Of a stretch of 64,000 nucleotides of DNA, positions 26,901-38,381 are shown piece after piece; position 1 is the first letter of the stretch; each line of letters starts with the position of its first letter. This DNA is from Brugia malayi. Taxonomy: Eukaryota > Nematoda > Chromadorea > Rhabditida > Onchocercidae. A program made the position numbers and the translations under genes. The notes under the pieces were generated by a model. The model worked only from the letters and a program-made list of their open reading frames with translations. It was not told the origin of the DNA and ran no database searches. Location: NCBI RefSeq assembly GCF_000002995.4, contig NW_025062476.1:3157001-3221000 (forward strand), in the 5' to 3' direction.

Positions 26901-29900
26901 CTGCGGCTGCGTCTACGCAAGGAAGCATCACTCAGAAAGTTCTACCGTCGACAACTTTCTCAAGAGGTGCCGAAACATCGCAATATGATTATCAAAGTGC
27001 TGCACATGGACCGTCGCATACCCAGCAACAACAGTATGGAAGCAGCGGTTATCATATGCAACAATCACAACAACAGCGCCAGTTGCAAATGCCGCAGCAG
27101 ATAACTTTGCAGCAGGTATACTTACAGTACTTAGCATCGTAGATCATTCGTACCTGTCGATTTTTCTATTTATCAAAATTATAATGGCGTCAACTTGTGT
27201 TGACACCATTATAATTTTGTGTTGAAATATTCGGAACCACATTGTTCAATCCACTGCTAAATACGCTTTTGCGAATTGAAATTGTTCTGAAAATGTAACT
27301 TTATTCTATAAATTACCATGCATACTTAATGCATACGTTCTCTACTCCCTTCTTCTTCTTGCAGTTCTAGAGATCTTAGATCTGCTTTGTCTCTGCACCA
27401 TCAAGGAGAAGTGGTTCATGGCATATTTACAGAATAAGTCATTATATGTATCATTTGTGACATGTGTTCGTATGAGTGATATGGTAGTGGTTGGTCACAG
27501 TGATATTTCGTGTAGGAAGTAAAATTTGAATTTCTTTGTTAATTTATAACACATTAATTGGTAGTGGAATGCTTGTTGTTCCGATTTTTCAGTTGAATCT
27601 ATAAAGTATCTGAGTACCAAGTAATTTTCAGTTCAATATGCTATTGTCTTAATGATCTTTTCTAGGGCCTTTTGTCGCAACCGCCTCAGCAGCAACAGCA
27701 GCTTCAGCAAAATATTGTCCATGGTAATAGTCATATGGTACTGCAGCAGCAACAGCAGCAGCACATGGGTCAAGCTATAATGCAACAACAGCAGCAGCAG
27801 GGTACTCGTCTAACGACTTATCAACAGTCACAATCACAGATCATGAAAGTTCCTGAAACGACATATCTTCAACAGCAACACTTACCTCCGATCGAGCAGC
27901 GAGTACAGGGAACCACTGCGATACCGCAGCAGCAGCAATCACATCCGCTGCAGTCAAAGAATGTAGCAACAGGCAATTTACCATCATATTACTCAGGTAG
28001 AAATGCTGTTCAGCAAGCTGGCACAGCCAGCTTTACTTCACCTCAGATGCCGCTTCAACAGCAACAACAGCATTTGTTCCTGCAGCAACAGCAAACCGCA
28101 GATAACATGCAAAATATAGCTAATGCAGTAGGTGCTGGTGCTGTACATGCTGTGTCGCAGTTGTCCGATGCGCGCCAACAAGTTGTGCAGGCAACGCCAT
28201 CACAACAGCAAACAACCCAGTTGGTAGCTCAATCACACCTGCAACAACAGCAATCGATAAATTACGGTTCACCTATGATGAGTTCTACATGTAGCACTGC
28301 AGCAGTAGTAGCTGCACAGAGTGTAGCTGCTGCATCCAGGCAGCTAGATTTGAACAAACAAATGGGTTTATCAACAACGCCGCTCCAAGAATCGATCAGT
28401 AGCAGTCCCTATGATTTATATGCTAATCTACCGAAGAAACCGGCAACCGGAGCAACACAACCACAGCACCAACAGCAGGTAGTTTTTATGAACAGAACGT
28501 CATATCTTCCTCGTATATATTTATGCTTTTTTGGTAAGCCATCTATGTTTGGTGAGGAAAATATTTCATTGAAACTTCTTGTTCATGCAGCATCGAGGTT
28601 AACAAACCATCCACTCTTTCGTGCTCATGTTAGGTTGGTCCATTCATTCTATATTTATAGCTTTATATGCACATTTTAGACTCAAATAACTCAGCAGCAA
28701 CAACAGCAGGGGAAAGTTTCCGCAGAAGTGCGCCACAATCATCCAATTCCATCACCGCTTGCTGCACCATTAATGGGACGTACTGGGGCTACGCCTTCGA
28801 GTGCAACTGCATCAAATTTGCAAGCTAGTCGATCAAGTGCATCGACAAATACTGCACATCAAATAAATCGTACGGTGCAACACCAACAACAACAACAGCA
28901 GCAACAACAACTTTCGCCGACTGCACAGCAAGCGGTTGCATTTGCAATCGGTTTACCTGGCACAACTTCACCATTTACTCAAATGCAACAGCAATATTTA
29001 CAGCAGATGTATCGTTCAACACTCTTTAATACTTTCCAAGGTATACACGACATATTTTTATAATGATGCGTTTACTTACACAGAAACATTTGTCATAGAT
29101 GCGGTGTATCGTAAATGGAATAACTGAAATTTACAACTACTTTAATTTAAAAGCAATGACAGAGTTATGTGTTGATCATTAGTGTTTCGATCTGCAGCAG
29201 CAGCAGCAACAAGTGCCTACAGTGGTGGAAACGTAGCTGCGGCAGCAGGAGCATATGGACCAGGTGGTTATTCAGGACCAGCGAATAATCCAACAGCAGC
29301 AGCAGTCGCCGTTGCCGCTGCAGGTGTACTGCCTGGTACTGTACGACAAGATACCCAGCGACAGCAGCAACAGCAGCCGCATTTAGCGGTTAGCTTAGCC
29401 CAATTTCCTTGTTTCTCAGTAAGTTGAGAATAATGCTTCTAGAACATGATATATCTACTATTTACTGCACTTTTCTCTTCAAGAGCATAAACTTGACATC
29501 TTTTTATTTAATCAAATAAGTCGCTTTATCTTTTTCTCTGCAATGATTTAAAGAAATTGAAGATCTGGGGGTTATTTCATCGCGACTTTTTCGTCTTTGA
29601 ATTCATTATAAACTCTTCATCGTTTGCACCACATAAGGCTGTATAATTTCGTCGTCTGAGAACAAATATATTTGTTAGTTATCAAGCCATATCTTTCACG
29701 TCATGGATTTGGCAGTCATACTATTTATCATTACCCAAGCTGAAAAATGAGTTACTATAGGATATTTGGGTAAAAAAGAAAAAAATGAAAATACATGCTG
29801 GAAAGTTACTGTGTTTCTTTCATCTATTTCGCAAGGTGAAATTTACTTGAAGTTCTTTGTTTAGGATCTTCAACAACAGCAACAGCAATATTTGACGTCT

Positions 29901-32288
29901 AATCTGTATCAACAGTCTTCGCCAGCGACTACACTTTGTTCTCCACAGCAAGCTAATATTGCAGCTCAACAACTGAATTCTCTCTACGGTGCTGCCACTG
30001 GTGCATTTCCGATTTCGTGCGAGTCATCATTACTCTCTACACAGCAGGTACATTTTATTGGTGTATTATTTAAAAAAAAATAATAATAAAATATGACTTT
30101 CTAGTTTTAGGATATTCAAGCAAAGCACTCTAGTACATACTTAAGTTTGAGGATTGTGCAATTACAGATGACTGGGCAATCGGGAATATATCATGTTGGA
30201 GCTGGACAACGTCAACAAGATGTCAAACAATCATCGAAACAGAAACAACAGCAAGCGCAGCAGCAGCAGCAGCAAGTCAAAACTTATGCTGGTCTACCGG
30301 CTGCATCGGTTATCGCCGTAAGTTTTTTCTTTCGACTTTTCTGCACTTTATTGTTTGGTTTTGAAACTGAAAGTACCACCCTAATATTATATCGGTGCTG
30401 CTTCTGAATTCACTTTATGTTAATTAGTGAGTGCAGATATGCCAATGTTAGTTAAGTTATAAGCGGATGGATTATACGTTTGATATTGAGTTGCACTTTT
30501 TACACTTTTATTAATTCAATTGATGAAATGAAATGTGATGACAGTTATCAAAGTCTGATCCTGATTAAGATGTATTGTCGATTACCTAGTTATAGCCAGA
30601 TAATGTTTTCTCAGCTTGAGCCGTTTCGTAATTTATTCCATAGTTTTTTGTACAAAAAGAAAAAGAAATGTGTTTAATTTCTTATCATGCTATATGATCA
30701 ATGTCATCTATTTTATCTATTTACAGCGGTATCCGGTAATGTGGCAAGGAATAATTGCACTTAAAACAAACGAAACTCGTGTGCAGATGCATAAGGTAAC
30801 TATTTTTAGACTGGATTTTTAAGGCTGGAAAAATTTCAGGCTGGAAAATCTTGGTAATCCTAATTTTTATGTGGCATTTTTATTGAAAGTTATAAATTTA
30901 TGAATCAATAAAGAGTATAGTAATATTACATTGTATTTTCTTTATTTTGTACTTTCACCACACCGTGGTGCTGTCTGTTTGAGAAATGGCGTCGATATGG
31001 GAGTTATCACTGTAACATGCGATTTCACCAAAACATTAGTGAGTGATTGTTGAGCTGACAGATCTTTCATACCTCTTGCGAACAAGCAATGATAAATGAA
31101 TTTCTACAGGTTGGCGGTAATGCTGAAATGTGCAAACGTTCATTAGATCAATTTACAACAACATCAAATCATATGCCATTAATAAGAATTAACCAGCGAA
31201 TGCGTATGGAAGCGGGTCAGCTTGAAAGTATGCAAATTCTTTTCATTCAGAGTGAAATGTTTCAAATTTTATCATTTTGAAGTTAAAATTTATGTGATGG
31301 GAGATGCAATGCTATTCACACCTTTTCGGATCCTGTATGTTGGATTACCATTTATATGATGATGATGAACTGTATGTTGGCCACCATTTATACCACTTGG
31401 TAGTTAGTCGCGTGTTTGTGTTGTTCATTTTATCATTCAATTCTTTATTAGTTATCCTTTTGCAAGGATTGCAAAGCTATCAAAACACAGTTCTTATGTG
31501 AACAAAACAATTTGCTATTATAGGTGTTCAATGCAAAATGATGGATGAGCATTCGTACATCGCGTTGATTTGTCTTTCATGTGGTCCGAGCAAAGAAGAT
31601 ATAAAAAGTCAGTCCGAGCTTCTCAAAGAACGTTTTGTTGATTACTTGGAATCAAAACAAGCTGCTGGAATATGCAACGTTGGCAACGAGGTAATATCTT
31701 TAAATGATTTTGATAGGTTTCAGTTTAACTTCCTCTCGTTTAACATTTAATACGTCAGTTTGCGTTTTTCTCTGTCATTATTCTTAAAGTGGAATGTATA
31801 ATTATTAGGTTTTCGTAATTATCATTACTTTCGTTTTGTGAGATTAAGGAAACGGAATTCCAATTTAATTCTATTTTCTTTTCATTCCTGAATACTTGTT
31901 TTTGGACTCCTCATTTTGGTTTCGTTTCTTTTGGTTTTCCTATCGATAATCACATCTAATGGATCAAAAATTTATTTGTAGGATTCTGTTATTTTTTGTA
32001 AAAGGCCCCCTATAGGGCTTTTTCGATTTGTTAAATAGCTGGTATATCTGGTTGTGGACTGTAAACATCGTACTACTGCTTGCTCTATATCACGTTGTAT
32101 ATGTAGTAATATATTTTGGTAACATTTCTCTATTTCAGCAGAATCCGACGCCTAATACTATTGTACACATCTTTCCACCGTGTGATTTTGCATCTGCATT
32201 CCTGCAGAAGAACAGTCCGGATTTGCTGGAAATATTCAGGCAACAGAAAGCTAGCTATTTATTCGTCGTCATTACGTCTGCAAATTAG
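2921..32288 (+). CDS. spen: SPEN/SHARP/DIN-1-type transcriptional co-repressor (about 3,654 aa, about 50 exons)
   Basis: This is a complete Split-ends family gene; the C. elegans member is DIN-1, a nuclear co-repressor partner of the nuclear receptor DAF-12. The joined exons sum to a multiple of three and hold phase throughout. Domains in order are: a Ser/Thr/Asn-rich leader; RRM1 (about residues 165-240); RRM2 (437-532); RRM3 (565-636); RRM4 (645-720); Ser/Arg- and Pro-rich regions; a long Lys/Glu-rich region (about 1600-2430); an acidic Ser-rich region; a Gln-rich region (about 2800-3487); and a SPOC domain (about 3488-3654). The length is close to that of human SPEN. The start is the first in-frame ATG (purine at -3, G at +4), because a TAG stop lies at 2885-2887. 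Exon lists are given with the sub-regions. Family assignment is firm; individual exon edges in low-complexity parts and the first exon are less so. Confidence 0.95.
6328..6633. repeat. Dispersed direct repeat inside spen intron 2
   Basis: A block of about 50 bp at 6328-6377 (ATGAACAAATGTAGAATC...) recurs imperfectly at 6584-6633, with about 200 bp between the copies. Both lie in the long intron between exons 2 and 3. It is probably a local duplication; no coding sense was seen. Confidence 0.6.
8231..8340 (+). other. spen: GC-AG intron in spen
   Basis: The donor reads GCAAGT and the acceptor TTTTGTAG. Using GC joins the frame as an Arg codon into the Arg/Ser-rich linker. The only nearby GT, four bases further on, puts the next exon in a frame that stops within about 60 bases. 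The GC donor is therefore required by the reading frame unless the sequence has an error. Confidence 0.8.
12235..17173 (+). other. spen: spen exons 13-22: Ser/Thr/Pro-rich linker with Arg/Ser patches
   Basis: Exons: 12235-12382, 12715-12822, 12922-13084 (or an end at 13006), 13279-13661, 14031-14130, 14354-14585, 14827-15081, 15447-15709, 16028-16636, 16886-17173. The region encodes Arg/Ser patches (SRRRRERTRR), Ser-rich low-complexity sequence, a short predicted-helical stretch in exon 20 (RERLDALGATFQNIEQKFQ) and a proline-rich segment (PPPPLPQPPVPP) near the end of exon 21. This is typical disordered linker between SPEN RRMs and the charged middle region. Confidence 0.82.
17285..22589 (+). 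other. spen: spen exons 23-37: Lys/Glu-rich charged middle region
   Basis: Exons: 17285-17398, 17639-17776, 18188-18325, 18454-18621, 18833-18973, 19117-19296, 19405-19638, 19829-19924, 20115-20393, 20701-20856, 21074-21235, 21435-21651, 21723-21856, 22077-22238, 22398-22589. Nearly all exons begin and end in phase 0, so many could be skipped without a frameshift. Runs of Lys, Glu and Arg suggest long charged helices and nuclear localisation signals. A more ordered patch in exon 28 (LGLSMYDRVKQRSSSK) resembles a motif of this family. Confidence 0.85.
24042..26095 (+). other. spen: spen exons 38-40: acidic Ser-rich region after the 1.45-kb intron
   Basis: Exons: 24042-24803, 25380-25640, 26015-26095, all phase 0. 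They encode acidic, Ser/Asp/Glu-rich sequence with short hydrophobic patches (SFELIDEGRVGDVDSLPD). The preceding intron, 22590-24041, is the longest in the downstream half of the gene. Family knowledge of long and short DIN-1 isoforms makes an alternative transcript starting in this part conceivable, but nothing in the sequence proves it. Confidence 0.8.
26801..30317 (+). other. spen: spen exons 41-46: Gln-rich region encoded by mixed CAG/CAA tracts
   Basis: Exons: 26801-27115, 27666-28478, 28680-29040, 29183-29418, 29865-30047, 30168-30317. The protein is dominated by Gln clusters of up to about nine residues mixed with Ala, Ser and His; exon 44 is Ala/Gly-rich. CAG and CAA codons are interleaved, which limits pure CAG runs. 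In exon 44 an earlier GT at 29392 is in the same phase as the chosen donor at 29419, so the 3' edge of that exon is uncertain by 27 bases. Confidence 0.85.
27174..27219. repeat. Near-perfect hairpin (21-bp arms, 4-nt loop) in a spen intron
   Basis: The left arm 27174-27194 and right arm 27199-27219 are reverse complements except for one position, and they enclose the loop TTGT. It lies in intron 41, about 60 bases past the donor. It could be a very short MITE-like remnant, an RNA hairpin on the nascent transcript, or chance in AT-rich DNA, although the arm centre (ATGGCGTCAAC) is not low complexity. Confidence 0.75.
30727..32288 (+). other. spen: spen exons 47-50: SPOC domain
   Basis: Exons: 30727-30795, 31110-31227, 31524-31690, 32139-32288 (TAG stop). 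About 168 residues carry SPOC landmarks in order: YPVMWQGIIALK at the start, INQRMRMEAGQLE, CGPSKEDIKSQ, LESKQAAGIC, IVHIFPPCDFAS, and a hydrophobic last strand YLFVVITSAN. In SPEN proteins this domain recruits SMRT/NCoR-type co-repressors; that function is inferred from the family. The protein ends almost immediately after the domain, as in vertebrate SPEN. Confidence 0.93.
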
Positions 32289-35200
32289 TCTGTCGAAATA
32301 AGGTAGCTCTCAATTATATAAAATGTCTTGAGGAAGTGGTGTCTTCAAAGATGTTTTGAACAATGGGAAGAAATTGTTGAAATGGAAATTTCGTGGACAG
32401 AAAATTTATGATGTTATATTGATCTCTGATGCATACTGTAATTTAGTGTTTCATATCGGAAAAATATTTTTCCTTCGAATTTGTGGCACTTTATTTCCCT
32501 TTGGCTTCTATTCATGTTTTTTGGAACATTTCAAAGAATTTTTCCTATAAAAAAGTTATTTGCTGAGTCGATTGCGTAAGGTGGGACTTTTTTTTTAAAG
32601 AATGTTTGAACTGCGTATGTAAAGAGGAGGATTGAAAGGTTAGCTAAGTGTAGCTCCATGAATTGTATAATATATACACATAATATTTCGACGCAGCAAG
32701 TAACATTTTCACGTAATGCCGATTGACGTGTTTCAGTGAACCACTCCAAGGAATGTATTTTTACTTTTAGTTTACAATGATGCTGGAAGAGATTAATGAA
32801 CGGTTAATTAATTGGTACATATTACGAACTTCTCCTCCGTCTTAGTACTTTTTTTGGCTTGTCCTGCATCGGTCTTTTGTTGTTTTTCTTTACGAAGCTT
32901 TTTTTCCAGCGCTGGAATTTGGGTGTTACGGTTAAGCACCTTCAATTGCTACTATTGGCGCTCTTAATACAACTGTCGTGTTGCTAATTATTATTCTGTT
33001 GATTGAACTGCGTTTTCATTTATGAATATATAATTGTATAACTACTTGTATTTTGACTTTTCTCTCTCAATACTGGTTAATTTATTTTTTGATCGGTACT
33101 ACTACTACTGTACATTGATTGACTCATTTGTGCCAATGACTCATTTGTGGTCCATTTTTGAAAAATAATTCAATTGTTTACAGAAGATGTATATGTATCT
33201 TTTATGATGATTATTAACAATATCATTTACCAATTTTCTAATCTGATGTTACAAACTACCAGTTAATGTGTATCTCTCGAATCTTCATGATTTTATTTAT
33301 TGGGATTAATGTTTTATGCAAAAAACTATCTGGAGTTGTTATTGTTAGGTGCTTGAGAAAATCATGTCCATTTCATTGGTGCATGAGTTGTTATGGTCCC
33401 TAAGTTATGCATGGTTCATCTACTTTCAGTGAAGGAAAAAATATCAAATTTGGGAAGAATCTCTGGTAAATGTATTGTCTTAAAAAGATGATTCGGATTG
33501 AAGAGTGAAAAAATTTGTAGATTACTCATTATTTTTTACAACTGTCCTTTACATTGTAATAATACAGCAGGTTGTGAAGTGTTCATCATTTGTGTAACGT
33601 ATTTATACCTGAATCAGATATTACTATTGTCGCTATAAGTGTAAATAATTTGAAGTGAATCAAAAGTAGAAAAAGTAATCAAGTTGTTGATTATCGTGGA
33701 GAAGTTTTAAGAACTGTATTTTGTTACGCAAAGGTTAGGATTTCCAGCAGTATCATGCAGGTAAGACCGGATAGCTGACTGGTTCCTTGCGATTGATTTA
33801 CCGAGATTTGATAGGATGATGTTTTGTGATTATTGATGAGGGAAGCACCATACACCACAACTTTAACAAATTTAGGATGTAGGTGTAGAGGTTTCTTTTT
33901 TCTTTTTTGTATTTGTTTTTTGTTCTACGATTTGTATTTGCTGGTTTTTTGTTTGTTCTTGAACAGACTTTTTTCTTCCATCTCCCAGTACATTGTATAT
34001 TTTCTTTTCGTTTGATTCTTGTGATAACATGGTTAAAATACTCTATGTGTTGTTATCTATTTTGATTTTAAAAATTAAAGGATATGTGTGTCTTTTATAT
34101 CGGAAATGAAATCCAGGAAATTACAGAAGATGAAAGAAGGAAAAAGATATTTCAGTTAATAATCATGACAAGAATAAATTATATTTTATAGCTGGTTGAA
34201 AACGGATAGTTTTTAGTTGGCTATTATGTTTAATTAGAAAAGTTGTTTTCTTCATTATTTATTAACTATGGTTCTTTTTTTTTTCTTTGTTGTTCCTTGT
34301 GAAATTTATTTCCTTCGTGGCTTCTTGCTAATATTGTGAAAGTGTCCAATTGTTGTCTCTATTTGTTAGATAATTTTGTTTGTTTGCGATGGAAAAGTGT
34401 TTATGTATGTATATTATTGAGAAAACTCTTCATTGTTTTTAAAATTTTTTAAATAAAGAAAAGCGGACAAATTGTAACAAATCGAAAGTTCGATTTTTTT
34501 TTCTTTTTTTTTTTTGTTGTTGAAATTACTTACTTACATATTTGTCTTTTTTTTTTGTTTTGCATAATTCAAAGATGATAAATTTAAAATACGTATTTAC
34601 TCATCGTAAGATCTACAATACAGTACAATATTTTGGACAGTGAAAAGAATACTCCTATTTTTTTTAATACAACATTTTCCTTCTTGTATGATGTCTCATT
34701 TCCACTAAGTTGTTTACGAGAAGGGAAGACTCTAGATTTGGTAGTTGTGTAACTCAAAGAATTCGTGGTTACACTTACACTTTTACACAGCTCATTGTTT
34801 GAATCAACTGATTGATTACATGTCCAATAAATGTTCACCTTGTACTGAACAGAGAGAGTATTTAAAGTAGAACTATGCATTATATCGGACTGATTGAATT
34901 TTTTCGATCACTGATATAAATTTTTTCTTGGTCTAACTACTTCTGTTTTTATTCCATAGTATATAGCATTTAGGTAAACATTGTTGTATTCATAGTTTAT
35001 TAGAGAAATGAAATGATGGTAATGAATGAAATTGTATGACTGTTTGATAAACAATATGATATTTTCATAAGTAATATTGAGTTCTCTAACCAACAGTTAG
35101 TATATTTTCATTTTTCATCAATTTTTCATTTCTTTTGCTAATTTTAGATATTAATTGGAAATAACTATTCATCTTCATTTATCAACTTCATTTTATTTAC

Positions 35201-35380
35201 CTTAAATCTGTTGTATATCAGTTGTGTAAATTGCATATTCCTGTTGTTACATATCAAAAATGTTATATGTTAAATTGCTATCATTTATGATGCTAGTATT
35301 ACTCAATTAAAGCATTTGAAAAGAAACTTTGCACAACGAAAAAGTTAAATAAAAAAAAAAAAGCAATGGAATAATTTTCC

Positions 35381-35466
35381 TTAGTATAGTAATATGATGA
35401 TAGAAAAAGAATAGGAAATAGCATTAGTATAGTAATATGAAGATAGAAAAAGAATAGGAAATATAG
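35381..35466. repeat. Tandem duplication, 2 x 43 bp
   Basis: Units 35381-35423 and 35424-35466 begin TTAGTATAGTAATATGA and are nearly identical, with a few substitutions. The duplication is intergenic, about 400 bp upstream of DERA. Confidence 0.85.
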
Positions 35467-35830
35467 AAATAAGCTTGATTATTCTTGATGATAACACAAA
35501 TCTACAATAGTGATTATCTTAGTTTTGGATAACTCAATACTTTATTAATACTTCTAATTAAACTTTTATTTATGTATTATTTATTATATACGAATGATAA
35601 GCATAGAAGTGCTATCATTTCAGCATATTAATAGCACTTATCAGGAAATTTTAGCATTTTAGGTAACAATAATAATAACATCGACTTTTTAGTTTTGTTG
35701 AACAAAGTGTGATTGATGATGAATAATCGAAAATGTGTTATGTAATAATCTATTTTCCACACTATCAGTAGTCATAATTATTTGAGTAATTTAATGCTTT
35801 CATGAGAGCTTGAACAAAATATATGCATAA

Positions 35831-35837
35831 ATTTTAG
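35831..35837 (+). promoter_or_regulatory. Probable spliced-leader acceptor for DERA
   Basis: The sequence ATTTTAG ends five bases before the ATG, and no upstream exon joins in frame. Very short 5' leaders behind a consensus 3' splice site are the usual signature of nematode trans-splicing. This is inference, without transcript data. Confidence 0.5.
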
Positions 35838-35842
35838 CAACA

Positions 35843-38381
35843 ATGATGGAAAATGATTTTGATGCTGAAAAGTTCAGTGATGTAACCAAAAATATACATC
35901 TTTTGAAGCCATCAGTGATAGCAGAGATGATTGATGTTGCAAAACAACATGCTCAGTCGATGATTGGTGCTGTAAGTTAAAATTGAATAAAAAGCATCAA
36001 TTCATTTTTTTTTTTTTTTTTGGCAATTTCATTAGTCTTCAATCTATTCTTATTATTACTTAATGATTATATCGGAATTATCACCACCTTGATAGATTAC
36101 AGGAAATAACTGAAAAAGTCATCAATTAACGAAGATAAAGATTTCATGGTAATTTCTTACTCATTACTTATTCTGGATTTCATCAATTCTTGTATTCTTT
36201 ATCCCATGTTAATCTTGTTAGCAGTAGCAGTAAGGGGTGATTTAAATTAACTGATGTTAAATAGTTATGAATAAAGTATTCTTATGAGCATATGCCATAA
36301 TGTTGTTTCTGTTTTTAGAGCGATCATTTACTGAAACTGATTTCATTCATCGACTTAACTAGTCTAAACAGCGATGATACGGATAGTGTGATCGAACGAC
36401 TTATTGATAAAGCTGTCTTACCGTATCCTACGGTTCGTTAATTGTCAGAAAGTTCAAATTCTTCCTAGTATATGCTATGGAAAGGGAAGAACGGAGCGAA
36501 AAAGCGAAAGCTTACAAAATATTGAATTTTCAAGATTCTAATGTGAGGATTATATCGTAGATGATGAGTTAATGCAAATGGGAAAGGAGTTTATTGCTAT
36601 ACTAAACTATTAAGCTATCGCAATTTTAGATCTTAAATTTCTACCGCTGTTTGAATTAATTCAAGTTCTTAAGTCAAAAATGACTCAAATTAAAATTATT
36701 ATGTTGCTAATAGTATAGTGAATTTATTTGAGAAGCCAGAAACGAGATGTGCTGCCGTTTGTGCTTACCCTGCACGGATATCAAGCGCTAAACATTATCT
36801 GCATTCGAAGTATGGCCAACAACAATCATTAGCTATATGTTCAGGTATCCCAAGTTTTCCTTTATTTCGTAGTATCACCTATGATATCTTGAAGTATTTT
36901 GCTTTATCATATTATGTTACGAATACATCTAGACATATGATATATGCAAACTCTAGTAAATAAGTTATTTTAGTGGCAGCAGGTTTCCCATCTGGACAGT
37001 ATCGAATAGAATCTAAAATATTAGAAGTGAAATTAGCAGTAGAAGATGGAGCAAATGAAATTGATATTGTGATCAGTCGTGACGCTGCAAATGAACAAGA
37101 TTGGAAACGTTCGTATTGTTTTTAATAGATATGCTGTATCAATTTAGTTTAGAATAGTTAAGTCGAGTTTGATATATACTGTATTAATCCAGTTTAAGTT
37201 TGAAATAATTGGAAAAACATGATTGCAATTCTCATTTTATCTCCCAATTATCGTCATATAATTTATCTTCTTTGAGTAAACACTGAATGAATTTCAGAGC
37301 TACTCAGCAATTCCATACTTGTCATCTTCTATTGCATTATAGTTCGGAATAAATATAACCAAGTTGATGGCGTAGAGTAATAGATTGGAAGTATAAAACA
37401 TGATGAATTTTCTTCATAGATAGTTGATTATACGTATGAATAGCTGTAGTTTGCAGGTGTATATGATGAAGTAGCTGCTTTGAAAGCGTGTTGTGGTTCG
37501 AATTGCATGAAAACAATCCTAGCAACTGGTGAATTACAGACTAATGAAAACATATATCGTGCTAGTTGGGTTGCAATGCTTGCAGGTATTCTTTATTATA
37601 TCGACAATATATTTTTGTCTCATAAATTATCTTTCAGATGAAGTTTTAATTTAAAATAATAATTTTTTATCGTGCTATAATTAATGCAAACTGAATAGTT
37701 TAAGTAATAAGATGTTTGTCTAGTAAGCTAAGTGATTTGTCTTTCTGTTCACTGTATTTTTATCTATGCATATTCTAGATAGTAAGAATAGGTCATTTCA
37801 TATATAGTAGTAATAATGTTACTTTTTTGAAGGTAGCGATTTTATCAAGACATCAACAGGGAAGGAAAAAGTGAATGCAACCTATAAAGATGCTTACGTT
37901 ATATGTCAAGCTATCAAACAGTTTTACTCTCTTACAGGTTATTTCGTTCATTTCGTTTATTGTAATTTAAGAACTTGCACATATGCACCTTACTCTCGTA
38001 TTCAGTGACAAGTCTGTTTTTATAAGCTTGCTCCCAGTTAACTCTAATTACAGCTCTACGAGGCTTAACTGAAAAGTTAACCTTAAATTTTACAGATAGA
38101 AAAATGTTATATTTTATCAAGAAGGGAAAAGTGGATGTAAACTATAAAAATTATATATTTCATTCTAGATAAAATTAATTGATATAACGTTGACAGAGCG
38201 GTTTTTAGGAAAGAAGGTCGGTTTTAAGGCAGCGGGTGGTGTTAAGTCAACGTTAGAAGCCTTGGGATACCAAGCTATGGTGGAAAAAATTCTTGGTAAA
38301 GAATGGCTTGAACCGAATTTATTCCGTATTGGAGCAAGCAGTTTACTGAATGATATTATCAACGAATTAAATAAAATATAA
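35843..38381 (+). CDS. dera: Deoxyribose-phosphate aldolase (301 aa, 7 exons)
   Basis: This cytosolic class I aldolase cleaves 2-deoxy-D-ribose 5-phosphate to glyceraldehyde 3-phosphate and acetaldehyde in deoxynucleoside catabolism. Exons: 35843-35971, 36319-36422, 36714-36844, 36974-37108, 37457-37585, 37833-37937, 38209-38381, summing to 302 codons. Family motifs in order are FIDLTSLNSDDT, AAVCAYPARI, AAGFPSGQ, EIDIVISR (catalytic Asp near residue 152), TILATGELQT, FIKTSTGKEKVNAT (Schiff-base Lys near 215), GFKAAGGVKS (second catalytic Lys near 251) and LFRIGASSLL. All three catalytic residues are present; the usual Pro after GFK is Ala. The exon 2 donor was placed at 36423 because only that phase opens exon 3. 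A TTTTAG acceptor five bases before the start suggests trans-splicing. An AATAAA overlaps the 3' end of the coding sequence, and another lies near 38850. Confidence 0.95.

Larger units (their letters stand above)
32289..35842. other. spen 3' UTR and intergenic region
   Basis: This is AT-rich sequence without a supported gene. AATAAA hexamers on the plus strand at 34173-34178 and 34452-34457 are candidate spen polyadenylation signals, implying a 3' UTR of about 1.9-2.2 kb if used. Several long T runs are present. A 98-codon minus-strand frame at 34584-34880 was considered and not accepted. Confidence 0.5.

Noticed and set aside
28479..28679. Reading frame continues past the spen exon 42 donor
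   Set aside because: The continuation (intron 42) loses the Gln-rich character and a good donor/acceptor pair (28479/28679) restores it in exon 43.
34584..34880. Minus-strand 98-codon Ser-rich frame downstream of spen
   Set aside because: It looks slightly protein-like, but no family signal, no clear acceptor or partner exon; could be chance in 3.5 kb of AT-rich DNA.
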